Shown here one piece after another: positions 52,374 through 62,130 of a stretch of 64,000 bases of DNA (position 1 is its first letter; each line of letters begins with the position of its first letter). Position numbers and translations under genes: made by a program. Source of the DNA: Salinibacterium sp. ZJ70 (GTDB lineage: Bacteria; Actinomycetota; Actinomycetes; Actinomycetales; Microbacteriaceae); the NCBI RefSeq assembly GCF_011751865.2, contig NZ_CP061770.1, positions 1,116,001-1,180,000 of the forward strand, given 5' to 3'. The notes under the pieces are model-generated. The model was not told where the DNA came from. It saw nothing but the letters and a program-made list of their open reading frames with translations, and ran no database searches.

Positions 52374-53785
52374 TGTCCGCCGACTCCACCACCACGGGGC
52401 TGCGCGAGCACGCCTCCTCGATCCTCGTCGCGGGACTCTCGGCCGCGTTCGGCGTCTCGCTCCTGCAGGTGACGGGTGTGCTCGCCGACGCGATCCGCGC
52501 CGACGACGTGACGGGCTCGAGCGCCACGGTGCGCGTCATGCTCATCGTCCTCGCGTTCGTGTTCCTCACGATCTCGGTGTACGTCGGGGCGGTCGTCACC
52601 TCCAACACCTTCGCGACGATCGTCGCCGGTCGCACCCGCACGATCGCGCTGATGCGCCTCATCGGGTCGAGCGCGCGCGCTCAGCGTCGCGCCGTCGCCC
52701 GCGAGGGTCTCGTCGTCGGCCTCATCGGAGCGACCGCTGGCGCCGTCGTCGGCACGGCGCTCGCGTTGGGCCTCGAGCGTCTGGCCGTCGTCACCGGTCA
52801 GATGCCCGACATGGCGCACAACTGGTTCGACCCGGTGCTCGCGTTCCCGATCGTCGGCGTCATCGCCACGACGTGGCTCGCGTCATGGGTGGGGGCCCGC
52901 AAGGTGCTCACCGTCACGCCGCTTCAGGCACTCGGCAGCGCGCAGCCGATGACGCTCGACGAGTCGTCAGCGCGCAAGGGCCGCAATGCGGTCGCGGCGA
53001 CGCTCTCGATCGTCGGGTTCCTGTTCCTGGTGCTCGCGGTGCTCGTGGGGCTCATGAACCCGTTGGCCGTGCTCATCGGGCTCGTCGGCGGCATCCTCTC
53101 CTTCTCGGGCGTCGTCGCGGGCGCGCACCTCGTGATGCCCCGCGCGCTGCGGATCATCGGCCGTCTGCTCGGCCGCTCGCCCGCCGCCCGCCTCGCCTCC
53201 GAGAACTCGCTGCGGTATCCGGAGCGCTCCACGCGCACCACGATCGGCGTCGTCATCGGCGTGACCCTCATCACCACCTTCGGCGTCGCCACGGCGAGCT
53301 TCCGGCAGCTCATCTCCCTCGCCCAGGCCGAGCAGCCCGAGGTGTACGAGGGCATCGATGAGATGCTGAACGTCGTCACTGCCGTGTTCTCGACCCTCAT
53401 CGGCGTGAGCGCGCTCATCGCCGCGGTGGGGCTCGTGAACTCGCTCTCGCTGAGCGTGCTGCAGCGCACGCGCGAGCTCGGCCTGCTGCGGGCACTCGGG
53501 TTCTCGAGCGGTCAGCTGCGCCGGATGGTGTTCAGCGAGGCCGTGCAGCTCACGTCGGCCGCGGTGGTCGTGGGCCTGATGCTCGGCGTGTTCTACGGAT
53601 GGGTGGGTGCGCAGTCGCTCCTCGGTGCGATCACCGGCTCTCCCGGCATCGTGGCGCCTGGCGTGCCGTGGCTGCTCATCGGCGTCGTCGTCGTGGGGGC
53701 GGCGGTGCTCACGATCGGCGCGTCGATCGCGCCGGCGCGCCGCGCCATCCGGGTGTCGCCCATCACGGCGCTCGCTGTCGACTGA
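52373..53785 (+). CDS. ABC transporter permease (FtsX/MacB-like)
   Basis: A 470-residue permease with an N-terminal transmembrane helix, a three-helix half ending with the conserved RKVLTVTPLQALG, a linker with two more helices, and a second FtsX-type half (VGLVNSLSLSVLQRTRELGLLRALGFSSGQLRRMV, to about residue 465). The two RKV/RRA-TP-ALG coupling segments are the family hallmark. There is no large extracellular domain like that of BceB or MacB. ATG 52373 follows GGAGG; GTG 52370 is also possible. Works with the ATPase upstream. Confidence 0.92.
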   Translation: MSADSTTTGLREHASSILVAGLSAAFGVSLLQVTGVLADAIRADDVTGSSATVRVMLIVLAFVFLTISVYVGAVVTSNTFATIVAGRTRTIALMRLIGSSARAQRRAVAREGLVVGLIGATAGAVVGTALALGLERLAVVTGQMPDMAHNWFDPVLAFPIVGVIATTWLASWVGARKVLTVTPLQALGSAQPMTLDESSARKGRNAVAATLSIVGFLFLVLAVLVGLMNPLAVLIGLVGGILSFSGVVAGAHLVMPRALRIIGRLLGRSPAARLASENSLRYPERSTRTTIGVVIGVTLITTFGVATASFRQLISLAQAEQPEVYEGIDEMLNVVTAVFSTLIGVSALIAAVGLVNSLSLSVLQRTRELGLLRALGFSSGQLRRMVFSEAVQLTSAAVVVGLMLGVFYGWVGAQSLLGAITGSPGIVAPGVPWLLIGVVVVGAAVLTIGASIAPARRAIRVSPITALAVD

Positions 53786-53791
53786 GCCCCA

Positions 53792-54418
53792 TCACTCCGT
53801 GACGTCGACCGGCTGCAGAGCCCCGACGGTGGCGACCCTGTCGGCACCGTAGGACTCGTCGAACCAGCTCTGCAGTCGGCCGTCGTCGTAGATGACGCTC
53901 GCGAAGAGGTAGCCGTTCTCCGTCCACGACCCGAGAACGGGGAACGGCGTCTGGGCCTGCAGGTCCTCTTGGATGCGCAGCAGCTCTGCCTCGGAGGTGT
54001 CGCCGCGGTTCGCAGGATCGAGCAGCGGCGAGGTGTAGGGCATCGGGTCGTAGAGCGCGAGCATGATGGCGCCGGTCACGGCGAGGGCCTCGCCATCCCA
54101 CTCGCCCCACACCGCATAGTCTCCCCAGGTCACACCGGAGGCCGTCTCCCAGCCTTCGATCGCCTCCCACTCCCAGCCGACGAGCGGGACGCCTCCCGCG
54201 CATTGCGGGGGATACGAATCCATGACGCCCCCGAGGCACAGCTCGGCGGGGGAGCCGTCGACCTGGATCACGCCGCCTTGCCCGACGACGACGCCATCCG
54301 CCGCGAATCCCACGAGGTCGACGGGGCCGGGGGAGCCGGATCCGGGGGCTGCGCCGCTCGTGCAACCGGAGACCGCGAGCACGACGGCAACGGCGGCGAC
54401 GACGAGCGCGCATCTCAT
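53792..54418 (-). CDS. Putative lipoprotein
   Basis: A 208-residue exported protein. The signal peptide ends in the lipobox LAVSGC with the acylated cysteine at residue 19, followed by a Gly/Ser/Pro linker. The mature part has many Trp and acidic residues (EWEAIEGWETASG, WGDYAVWGEWDG) and two cysteines; no family recognised. The ATG at 54418 follows AATACT by 7 nt; longer starts lack the lipoprotein signal at the N terminus. Convergent with the permease gene, 6 bp apart. Could be a substrate-binding partner of the transporter, but nothing proves that. Confidence 0.78.
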   Translation of the reverse strand: MRCALVVAAVAVVLAVSGCTSGAAPGSGSPGPVDLVGFAADGVVVGQGGVIQVDGSPAELCLGGVMDSYPPQCAGGVPLVGWEWEAIEGWETASGVTWGDYAVWGEWDGEALAVTGAIMLALYDPMPYTSPLLDPANRGDTSEAELLRIQEDLQAQTPFPVLGSWTENGYLFASVIYDDGRLQSWFDESYGADRVATVGALQPVDVTE

Positions 54419-54425
54419 ACCTCGC

Positions 54426-54431
54426 AGTATT
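54426..54431 (-). promoter_or_regulatory. Putative leaderless -10 element of the lipoprotein gene
   Basis: AATACT on the minus strand, 7 nt before the ATG at 54418; identical in sequence and spacing to the element of the ArsR gene. Confidence 0.4.
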
Positions 54432-54501
54432 CGCGCACCACGCTGCGCTCGGCAACCCAACGTTCGCTCGCATCGTGCGTCGTCGCCAAGGGGAACGGTG
54501 G

Positions 54502-54507
54502 TAGCCT
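54502..54507 (+). promoter_or_regulatory. Leaderless -10 element of the leuA leader
   Basis: TAGCCT followed by 6 nt and the GTG of the leader peptide at 54514, so the transcript probably begins at that GTG. Confidence 0.6.
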
Positions 54508-54513
54508 GATTTC

Positions 54514-54558
54514 GTGCGTTACGGCCTTCTCCTTCTTAGCCGCCGCGACGGGTCCTAG
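54514..54558 (+). CDS. Leucine-rich leader peptide of leuA
   Basis: Fourteen codons encode MRYGLLLLSRRDGS, with four consecutive leucine codons (CTT CTC CTT CTT) at 54526-54537 and a TAG stop at 54556. CTT is a minority leucine codon in this genome, which would sharpen the response to scarce charged tRNA. Its 3' end overlaps the first arm of a 10-bp stem. This is the layout of ribosome-mediated attenuation, as known for leu operons. It appears to be translated from a leaderless transcript. Confidence 0.75.
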   Translation: MRYGLLLLSRRDGS

Positions 54559-54581
54559 TTCTCAGGCCTTCCCCGTCGCGG
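54543..54581 (+). promoter_or_regulatory. Attenuator hairpin in the leuA leader
   Basis: A perfect 10-bp stem, CCGCGACGGG (54543-54552) with CCCGTCGCGG (54572-54581), and a 19-nt loop. The first arm lies in the last codons of the leader peptide, so a ribosome stalled at the leucine codons or one at the stop would affect folding differently. No T-run follows, so the mechanism may be Rho-dependent or translational. Confidence 0.6.
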
Positions 54582-54600
54582 AGTTCGCTGTCGGCCGTAA

Positions 54601-56385
<1,785 letters not shown>

Positions 56386-56395
56386 TCTGATCCTC

Positions 56396-56454
56396 CGGGA
56401 GGACACGCCGCGCCGGCCACGATGTCCGGCCGCATGCTGCGTGTCGTCCTCCCG
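56396..56454. terminator. Long imperfect hairpin after leuA
   Basis: Outer arms CGGGAGGAC and GTCCTCCCG pair over 9 bp, then continue with a one-base bulge; an inner GGCC pair closes the top. It begins 11 bp after the stop. First of two consecutive hairpins. Confidence 0.55.
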
Positions 56455-56466
56455 AAGGTACCCACG

Positions 56467-56530
56467 TCCGCGGGAGAGCGCATTCGCCGCGAGGACCTCA
56501 CGAAGGTCTGCGAGTGCGTCCTCCCGCGGA
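56467..56530. repeat. 64-nt cruciform-like palindrome between leuA and the TRIC-like gene
   Basis: A perfect 10-bp outer stem (TCCGCGGGAG/CTCCCGCGGA), one mismatch, a further 10 bp with two G-T pairs, a 6-nt bulge, then GACCT/AGGTC around a 5-nt loop. It shares the GGGAG core with the preceding hairpin. It could end both convergent genes, or be a palindromic repeat element. Confidence 0.55.
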
Positions 56531-56545
56531 AACCCCTGGCCGCTG

Positions 56546-57286
56546 TCAGGCGGTGTCGGGCTTCTTGCGCGGCCGCAGCACGAACCGGCGACGCGGCTGG
56601 GTGCCGGGAGCCTGCACGGCGCGCTTCGGGCGGGCGATGCGGATCGAACCTGTCGGCAGGTGGCGCTGCTCGGGAAGGCTCCAGTTGAAGGCGACCGCGA
56701 GGACGCGCACACCGAACGTGACGGTGACGCAGACGATACCGGCGATGAGGCCGTCGACGCCGAGGGATGTGAGCCCGACGAGGCTCGACGCTCCCACGAT
56801 CGCCGCGACCGCGTACAGCGATCCCACCTGCATGATCGCGATGGGCAGATTCAGCAGCACATCCCGCATCGCCGACCCGCCCACGGCGGCGATGGCCCCC
56901 ACGAAGATCGCGGGGATCACCGGCAGCCCGACGCCGAGCGCCTTCGTGGTGCCCACCGCCCCGAACATGCCGATCGAGGCCGCGTCGAGCAGGTTGATGG
57001 TGACGCTGAGCTTGTGCACGAGACGCTGAAGCAGCATGCCGAGCAGCGCCGCGCCCACCGCGACCGGAAGGTAGACGTTGGTGCTCAGTGCGCTGGGCTG
57101 CTGGTTCAGCAGGACATCGCGGATGAGACCGCCGCCGAGCCCCGTGGCGATGCCGATGATCGCGACGCCGAGAAGATCGAGTCGACGATCGCGGAACTGC
57201 GCGGCGAAGGCCGCACCCTGCACGCCGCCGAGTCCGACAGCGAGAAGGTCCATCCACAGGGGGAGGGAGAACGTGTCATCGCTCAT
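56546..57286 (-). CDS. TRIC-type cation channel family protein (UPF0126)
   Basis: A 246-residue membrane protein with about seven transmembrane helices and the characteristic internal duplication: GLGGGLIRDVLLN in the first half and AVGGSAMRDVLLN in the second. Bacterial members form trimeric potassium-conducting channels related to TRIC. A basic tail rich in Arg and Lys ends the protein. The ATG at 57286 is chosen because the frame upstream has no membrane or family character; a TACGAAT lies just before it. Convergent with leuA. Confidence 0.88.
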   Translation of the reverse strand: MSDDTFSLPLWMDLLAVGLGGVQGAAFAAQFRDRRLDLLGVAIIGIATGLGGGLIRDVLLNQQPSALSTNVYLPVAVGAALLGMLLQRLVHKLSVTINLLDAASIGMFGAVGTTKALGVGLPVIPAIFVGAIAAVGGSAMRDVLLNLPIAIMQVGSLYAVAAIVGASSLVGLTSLGVDGLIAGIVCVTVTFGVRVLAVAFNWSLPEQRHLPTGSIRIARPKRAVQAPGTQPRRRFVLRPRKKPDTA

Positions 57287-57426
57287 GACCCATTCGTAGC
57301 ACGCTTGCGGCGTGACGGCTGAGGGCTTTCGGTCGGCTCCCGCACCGATGCATGATCCGCCCCCTGCCAGCGCAGCCACGCCACGCGCCCCATCGTGGCA
57401 TCCCGGCCGCTGTCAGGGCAGAGAGA

Positions 57427-57432
57427 GATAAT
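57427..57432 (+). promoter_or_regulatory. Putative leaderless -10 element of recO
   Basis: GATAAT, 5 nt before the GTG at 57438; one base closer than the typical spacing here. Confidence 0.4.
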
Positions 57433-57437
57433 CGAGC

Positions 57438-58169
57438 GTGCCCACCTACCGTGATGAAGCCGTCGTGCTGCGCACCCACAAGCTGGGTGAAGCAGACCGC
57501 ATCGTCACGATGCTCAGCCGTCGCCACGGCAAGATCCGCGCCGTGGCGAAGGGAGTTCGCCGCACCGGCTCACGATTCGGGGCGCGTCTCGAGCCGTTCA
57601 TGCTGATCGACGTGCAGTGCTACGAGGGGCGCAGCCTCGACATCGTGCAGCAGGCGGAGACGCTCGGTGCCTATGGGGGCGACATCGCCTCCGACTACGC
57701 CCGCTACACGGCCGCGACGGCGATGGTCGAGACGGCGGATCGTCTCACCGACCACGAGGCGGGTCTGCAGCACTTCCTGCTGCTCATCGGCGCGCTGAGG
57801 TCGCTCGCGCGCGGGGAGCACTCGCCGGGTCTCACCCTCGACTCCTACCTTCTGCGGGCACTCTCGATCGCCGGATGGGCGCCCAGCTTCGTCGACTGCG
57901 CCGTCACGGGTGCACCGGGGCCGCACACCGCGTTCGTGCCGCAGCTCGGCGGTGTCGTGTCGGATGCCGCCGCACCTCCCGGAAGCCCGCGTCTCGATCC
58001 GGTGACCCTCGAGCTGCTCGCCGCGCTCCTGGCGGGCGACTGGGAGACGGTCGAGGCTGCCGACGAGCGCACCCGCGCGCAGGCGAGCGGCGTGACGGCC
58101 GCCTACACGCAGTTCCACCTCGAGCGGGGGCTCCGCTCGCTCGAGCACGTCGATCGCACGACCGCGTAG
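57438..58169 (+). CDS. recO: DNA repair protein RecO
   Basis: A 243-residue recombination mediator that, with RecR, loads RecA on SSB-coated DNA. The N-terminal OB fold is clear ([39 protein letters not shown]), followed by the helical part. The zinc-finger cysteines found in many RecO proteins are reduced to a single Cys here (VDCAVTG), so zinc is probably not bound. GTG at 57438. The gene precedes uppS, the usual order, but an ArsR/AHSA1 pair on the other strand is inserted between them. Confidence 0.94.
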   Translation: MPTYRDEAVVLRTHKLGEADRIVTMLSRRHGKIRAVAKGVRRTGSRFGARLEPFMLIDVQCYEGRSLDIVQQAETLGAYGGDIASDYARYTAATAMVETADRLTDHEAGLQHFLLLIGALRSLARGEHSPGLTLDSYLLRALSIAGWAPSFVDCAVTGAPGPHTAFVPQLGGVVSDAAAPPGSPRLDPVTLELLAALLAGDWETVEAADERTRAQASGVTAAYTQFHLERGLRSLEHVDRTTA

Positions 58170-58195
58170 GTCGCGAGCGCCGCGCGCGCTTCGGC

Positions 58196-58636
58196 TCAGC
58201 CTGCGAGCACCGCGCGCTCGAGGCTCGCGAGACCCCACTCCCAGCCCTGGGTGTGCTCGTCGGCCGACTCGGCGGTGAGGCCCGTCTCGGTGACGGTCAC
58301 GAGCGTGCCGTCCCCCTCCGCGGAGAAGACGACGTCGATGAAGCTCGTCTCGGATACGTCGTCGCCGTGGACGGTCCCTTCCCAGGTGAGTCGGTGCGGT
58401 TCGTCGTAGGCCGTGTAGGTGCCGGCCTCCGTGAACGCGTCGCCCTCGGGTGCGGGGCCGAATCGCACGATGTACCCGCCGCCCACCCCGGGGGTGATCT
58501 CGGCGTGGCCCACGACCCAGTCGTCGACGGGCGCGTACCAGCTCACGATGAGCTCGGCGCTCGTCCAATACGAGAAGACCTTCTGGATGGGGGCGGCGAT
58601 CAGTCGGGTGATGGTGATGGTGCGCTCGTTCGTCAT
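58196..58636 (-). CDS. SRPBCC/AHSA1-family protein
   Basis: A 146-residue START-like domain protein of the AHSA1 family (activator of Hsp90 ATPase homologue). It has a helix-grip fold with [22 protein letters not shown] at the start and [20 protein letters not shown] at the end. Bacterial members of this type are nearly always paired with an ArsR-like regulator, as here, and may bind a hydrophobic ligand. Its ATG overlaps the ArsR stop as ATGA. Function of the pair unknown. Confidence 0.9.
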   Translation of the reverse strand: MTNERTITITRLIAAPIQKVFSYWTSAELIVSWYAPVDDWVVGHAEITPGVGGGYIVRFGPAPEGDAFTEAGTYTAYDEPHRLTWEGTVHGDDVSETSFIDVVFSAEGDGTLVTVTETGLTAESADEHTQGWEWGLASLERAVLAG

Positions 58637-58965
58637 TCGGGGGTTCCTTCCGCGATTCGGTTCTCGAGGGCGTCGAGGCGTGTCGTCCAGCGGCGCCGGT
58701 GCGTCTCGATCCATTCCGCTGCCTCGTCGAGGGCGGCGTGGTTGAGCCGGCACATGCGCACGCGACCGTGCTTGGTGCTCGTGATGAGCCCGGCGTCGTC
58801 GAGCACGCCGAGGTGACGCGTCGCTGTGGGCAGGGCGATCCCGAAGGGCTCGGCGAGCTGGGTGACGGATGCCGGCCCGCTCGCGAGTCGTTCGATCATC
58901 GCCCGGCGTGTGGGGTCGGCGAGAGCGGCGAACACGAGGTCGCCGCGCTCAGAACGCTTAGCCAT
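58633..58965 (-). CDS. ArsR-family transcriptional regulator
   Basis: A 110-residue winged-helix repressor: [50 protein letters not shown] is the classic ArsR fold, ending with WIETHRRRW. The metal-binding ELCVCDL motif is absent, so it is the kind paired with AHSA1 proteins. The ATG at 58965 lies inside a palindrome that looks like its own operator, giving simple autorepression. The very long open frame upstream is a shadow of uppS and other genes. Confidence 0.92.
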   Translation of the reverse strand: MAKRSERGDLVFAALADPTRRAMIERLASGPASVTQLAEPFGIALPTATRHLGVLDDAGLITSTKHGRVRMCRLNHAALDEAAEWIETHRRRWTTRLDALENRIAEGTPE

Positions 58966-58974
58966 GCGGCTAAG
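58957..58974. promoter_or_regulatory. Palindromic operator over the ArsR start codon
   Basis: CTTAGCC-ATGC-GGCTAAG, a perfect 7-bp inverted repeat that contains the ArsR ATG and touches the -10-like AATACT. Binding here would block initiation directly. Confidence 0.6.
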
Positions 58975-58978
58975 TATT
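58973..58978 (-). promoter_or_regulatory. Putative leaderless -10 element of the ArsR gene
   Basis: AATACT on the minus strand, 7 nt before the ATG at 58965. Confidence 0.4.
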
Positions 58979-59038
58979 TGCGCACCTCCGCCACGTGTCA
59001 AGACGTGGGCCGCTCGCCGCATCCTCCGGCACCTGCCG

Positions 59039-59044
59039 TATCGT
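59039..59044 (+). promoter_or_regulatory. Leaderless -10 element before the uppS upstream ORF
   Basis: TATCGT then 6 nt then the GTG at 59051. It points to the short ORF, not to the uppS ATG 20 nt further on. Confidence 0.55.
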
Positions 59045-59050
59045 CGAGGG

Positions 59051-59074
59051 GTGACGGAAGCGAGCTCGCGATGA
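59051..59074 (+). CDS. Seven-codon upstream ORF coupled to uppS
   Basis: GTG ACG GAA GCG AGC TCG CGA TGA encodes seven residues. Its GTG stands 6 nt after TATCGT, so a leaderless transcript would begin with it, and its TGA overlaps the uppS ATG as ATGA. Ribosomes could load at the 5' end, finish this peptide and re-initiate on uppS. Alternatively it has no function and GGAAG near 59056 serves as the uppS ribosome site. Confidence 0.5.
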   Translation: MTEASSR

Positions 59075-59886
59075 CCCCCGTGCCGAAGACGCACAAGGAT
59101 GCAGTCGACTTCGTGCCGATCGACTGGACAGGGCAGTACCCGCCCGCGATCCCCGCATCCGACGTGCCCGAGCACGTCGCGATCGTCATGGACGGCAACG
59201 GACGCTGGGCCAACCGCCGAGGCCTCACCCGCGTCGAAGGACACAAGGCGGGCGAGGCGGCGCTTCTCGATGTCGTCGCCGGTGCGATCCAGATCGGCGT
59301 CAAGCACCTGTCGGTCTACGCATTCTCGACCGAGAACTGGAAGCGCAGCCCCGACGAGGTGCGGTTCCTGATGGGCTTCAACCGCGACGTGCTGCACCGC
59401 CGTCGCGACCAGCTCAACGAGTGGGGCGTGCGCGTGCGCTGGGCGGGTCGCCGGCCGAAGCTGTGGCGCTCCGTCATCGACGAGCTGCAGTTCGCCGAGC
59501 AGCTCACCGCACACAACTCGACACTGACCCTCACGATGTGCGTCAACTACGGAGGGCGCACCGAGATCGCGGACGCCGTTCGCGGGATCGCCGCGGAGGT
59601 CGCAGCAGGGCGACTGTCGCCGAACCGCATCTCCGAGAAGACCATCCAGAAGCACCTCTACGTGCCGGACCTGCCCGACGTCGATCTCTTCGTGCGCAGC
59701 TCCGGCGAGCAGCGCACCAGCAACTTCATGCTCTGGCAGTCGGCCTACGCCGAGATGGTGTTCCTCGACACCCTGTGGCCCGACTTCGGGCGTCAGCAGC
59801 TGTGGGATGCCGTGGGGATGTATCGCTCGCGCTCGCGCCGATTCGGCGGCGCGGTGGATGCTCCGACGGAATCCAGCGCAAGTTAG
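59071..59886 (+). CDS. uppS: Isoprenyl (polyprenyl) diphosphate synthase, UppS family
   Basis: A 271-residue cis-prenyltransferase that elongates farnesyl diphosphate or a related primer to the long-chain carrier lipid used for peptidoglycan. The catalytic Asp is Asp41 in [23 protein letters not shown] and the C-terminal [20 protein letters not shown] block are diagnostic. In actinobacteria the product may be decaprenyl rather than undecaprenyl diphosphate. ATG 59071 overlaps the stop of a seven-codon leaderless ORF. The TAG stop starts the -10 of the next gene. Confidence 0.95.
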   Translation: MTPVPKTHKDAVDFVPIDWTGQYPPAIPASDVPEHVAIVMDGNGRWANRRGLTRVEGHKAGEAALLDVVAGAIQIGVKHLSVYAFSTENWKRSPDEVRFLMGFNRDVLHRRRDQLNEWGVRVRWAGRRPKLWRSVIDELQFAEQLTAHNSTLTLTMCVNYGGRTEIADAVRGIAAEVAAGRLSPNRISEKTIQKHLYVPDLPDVDLFVRSSGEQRTSNFMLWQSAYAEMVFLDTLWPDFGRQQLWDAVGMYRSRSRRFGGAVDAPTESSAS

Positions 59887-59889
59887 GCT
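59884..59889 (+). promoter_or_regulatory. Leaderless -10 element made from the uppS stop codon
   Basis: TAGGCT, whose TAG ends uppS, followed by 6 nt and the GTG at 59896. Confidence 0.55.
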
Positions 59890-59895
59890 CGCTCC

Positions 59896-60681
59896 GTGGA
59901 TCTGGACCCGCTGCTCGTCGCCGCTCTGATCCTGCAGACGGCGATCTTCGCGCTCCTCGTGGGCGACGCCATCACGCTGTTCATCGACGCCCGCCGCATC
60001 CGCGACACCGATGACCCCGAGCTCATCACGCGCAACAGCGTGCGTGAGCTCACCTGGTCGATGGCGGTCGCAGCCATCACCGGCGTCGTCGTCGCGTTCG
60101 GCGTCGATGTCGCGGCACGTGCCATCTTCGACGCATCGCAGCCACTCGTGGCCTACCTCGCGCTCGTCATCACCGCGCTCGTCGCGTTCGGCGTCGGCGC
60201 CCTCGCGGTCGGCGCCGTCGTGCGCCGCGACCGCCCCACCTACGCCCGCATCCGCCGCGACCTGCGCGACCGCGCCATCCTGCAGCTCGAGCCCGACGAG
60301 CTCGATGAGTTCGAGCTGCGTCTCGCCGACGCCGACCGCTCGCGCGCCCGCCGCTCGGCAGCGGGGCCCCTCATCCGCGTCGTCGCGCTCGTCGCCGTCA
60401 TCGCCTTCGGCATCGTGACCGCGATCGTCGGATTCGCCGACGGCCTTCCTGGCATCGCGATCGCCGCGATCGCAGCGGCTGCGCTCAGTGTCGCCGCGTA
60501 CGTCGTCGCGACGCGCGCCGCCGTTGTGCGCGCCCAGGCGGTCGACGCCGTCCGCAGCGCCCAGCGCGCCGAGGTGGTGGCGCTTCTCGAGCGGGCGCGC
60601 ATCCCGCAGCGCAAGAGCGTTCCGGGGCTCCGCGACCGCGTCAGCCGCGCGCTCGCGATCCTGCGCGAGCAGCAGAAGTAG
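59896..60681 (+). CDS. Multi-pass membrane protein of unknown function
   Basis: A 261-residue protein with five hydrophobic segments (about residues 8-28, 55-75, 85-108, 158-180 and 185-205). A charged cytoplasmic-type stretch (DRPTYARIRRDLRDRAILQLEPDELDEF) and a basic C-terminal tail complete it. I do not recognise the family. The GTG start is supported by TAGGCT 6 nt upstream, which uses the uppS stop codon. No operon partner is evident; the next gene has its own promoter. Confidence 0.75.
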   Translation: MDLDPLLVAALILQTAIFALLVGDAITLFIDARRIRDTDDPELITRNSVRELTWSMAVAAITGVVVAFGVDVAARAIFDASQPLVAYLALVITALVAFGVGALAVGAVVRRDRPTYARIRRDLRDRAILQLEPDELDEFELRLADADRSRARRSAAGPLIRVVALVAVIAFGIVTAIVGFADGLPGIAIAAIAAAALSVAAYVVATRAAVVRAQAVDAVRSAQRAEVVALLERARIPQRKSVPGLRDRVSRALAILREQQK

Positions 60682-60728
60682 CGCAGGCGACGCACAGCGA
60701 CCGAGCCCTGTCGGCCGCATCGTCCGGT

Positions 60729-60734
60729 TAGGGT
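60729..60734 (+). promoter_or_regulatory. Leaderless -10 element of the PrsW-like gene
   Basis: TAGGGT followed by 6 nt and the ATG at 60741. Confidence 0.55.
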
Positions 60735-60740
60735 ATCGGG

Positions 60741-61976
60741 ATGTCGTACGACACAGCCGCATCGTCCGCGCAACCGCACTCCCGCCCACAGGCGGCGCAG
60801 CCTCACGCCGCGCCGCCCGAGCTGCAGGCTCAGACGCAGGCACCGCCGCAGCCCGTCTTCGCGGACCCCGTCGTGCCGTCCAACTCGCGCCTCGCCTGGG
60901 GGATCGCCGGCATCGTCGTGGGAGCCCTCGCTCTTCTCGGGGTGCTCGCCTACATGCTCCTCGCGCTCGGGCCGGTGCTGCTCGTGGCGAGCTCGGTGCT
61001 CGCGCTCGTTCCGCTCGCGATCGTGCTCTACGGCGTGCTCTGGATCGACAGGTGGGAGCCGGAGCCGCGCGGGCTGCTGCTGTTCGCGTTCCTCTGGGGG
61101 TCGGGTGTCTCGGTCGCCGTGGCACTCATCGTGGGCTTCGGGATCGATACCGTCGTCGACGGTGCCGTGATCGACGCCGGCACCTACGAATTCCTCGGTG
61201 CGGTCGTTCAGGCTCCCGTCGTCGAGGAGGTGGCGAAGGGCCTCGGCGTGCTGCTCATCTTCCTCGTCGCGCGGCGCTACTTCGATGGGCCCGTGGACGG
61301 TGTCGTGTATGCGAGCGTCGCGGCGGCAGGCTTCGCCTTCACTGAGAACATCCTCTACTTCGCGGCGAGCATGGCCGAGTCGGGTCTCGTCTCGGCGGAC
61401 GCCACCATGACCTTCTTCCTCCGCGGCATCATGTCGCCCTTCGCGCACGCCATGTTCACGGCGATGATCGGACTCTTCATCGGGCTGTGGGGGCGCCGCA
61501 GCACGATGGGAGGCATCGCCGGGTTCTTCGTCGGCCTGGTCTTCGCGATCACGCTGCACGCGCTGTGGAACGCCACGTCCTACCTCGGACTCCTCGGATG
61601 GTTCGCCGTCTACGTCATCGTGCAGATGCCGTTGTTCGCGGGTGCGATCGTGCTCGTCGTGCAGCTGCGCAAGCGCGAGACTCTGCTCACGCAGGAGCGG
61701 CTGGCCGAGTATGCGGCGGCAGGCTGGATCAGCCCGCAGGAGGTCACCACTCTCGGCACCGCGAGCGGCCGTCGCCACGCGCGCCAGTGGGCGAAGGCCA
61801 ACGGCATGGGCGCCCACATGGAGCGCTACATCCGCGATGCCACCCGTCTCGCGTTCGCGCGACAGCGCATCGTGTCGGGACGTGACCGCATCGGCGCCCA
61901 GAAAGATGAGCTCGTTCTGCTCGCGCAGGTCACCGCGTCGCGCCAGGCGCTGATGGCGGCGCCGCGACTGGGCTGA
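60741..61976 (+). CDS. PrsW-family intramembrane metalloprotease
   Basis: A 411-residue membrane protein with a Pro/Gln-rich N-terminal tail of about 48 residues, eight or so helices and a soluble helical C terminus. The proposed active-site motifs are present: VVEEVAKG (Glu162, Glu163), FAFTENILY and ITLHALWNA. PrsW in Bacillus cleaves anti-sigma factor RsiW; the actinobacterial target is unknown and no anti-sigma gene is nearby. It is followed by a hairpin region shared with the convergent MarP-like gene. Confidence 0.92.
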   Translation: MSYDTAASSAQPHSRPQAAQPHAAPPELQAQTQAPPQPVFADPVVPSNSRLAWGIAGIVVGALALLGVLAYMLLALGPVLLVASSVLALVPLAIVLYGVLWIDRWEPEPRGLLLFAFLWGSGVSVAVALIVGFGIDTVVDGAVIDAGTYEFLGAVVQAPVVEEVAKGLGVLLIFLVARRYFDGPVDGVVYASVAAAGFAFTENILYFAASMAESGLVSADATMTFFLRGIMSPFAHAMFTAMIGLFIGLWGRRSTMGGIAGFFVGLVFAITLHALWNATSYLGLLGWFAVYVIVQMPLFAGAIVLVVQLRKRETLLTQERLAEYAAAGWISPQEVTTLGTASGRRHARQWAKANGMGAHMERYIRDATRLAFARQRIVSGRDRIGAQKDELVLLAQVTASRQALMAAPRLG

Positions 61977-62000
61977 CGCTTCTCGCGCGGGCCCAGACAG

Positions 62001-62051
62001 ACTCATCGCCCTGTGGCGGGTCAGTGACTCCGGCTCGTCAGGGCGATGAGT
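62001..62051. terminator. Bidirectional terminator-like hairpin
   Basis: A perfect 13-bp stem, ACTCATCGCCCTG with CAGGGCGATGAGT, around a 25-nt loop that can form a small inner hairpin (GTCA-G-TGAC). It lies between the convergent PrsW-like and MarP-like genes. Confidence 0.65.
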
Positions 62052-62099
62052 TGATCTGCATCCAGGGTGCACCGGGGCGCCCGTCTCGTCAACCCCCGG

Positions 62100-62116
62100 T
62101 CCCCTTCGGAAGGGGA
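62100..62116 (-). terminator. Short hairpin after the MarP-like gene
   Basis: TCCCCTT-CGG-AAGGGGA, a 7-bp stem 14 bp after the stop codon on the minus strand. Confidence 0.5.
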
Positions 62117-62130
62117 TGACGGGATGCGGA

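Noticed and set aside
58966..61125. Long upstream extension of the ArsR frame on the minus strand
   Set aside because: It lies antisense to uppS, the 59896 gene and the PrsW-like gene, and the ArsR protein is complete from 58965.
61977..62130. A tRNA or small RNA in the hairpin-rich gap between the PrsW-like and MarP-like genes
   Set aside because: The stems are simple terminator-like hairpins; no cloverleaf, conserved T-loop or CCA end could be found.
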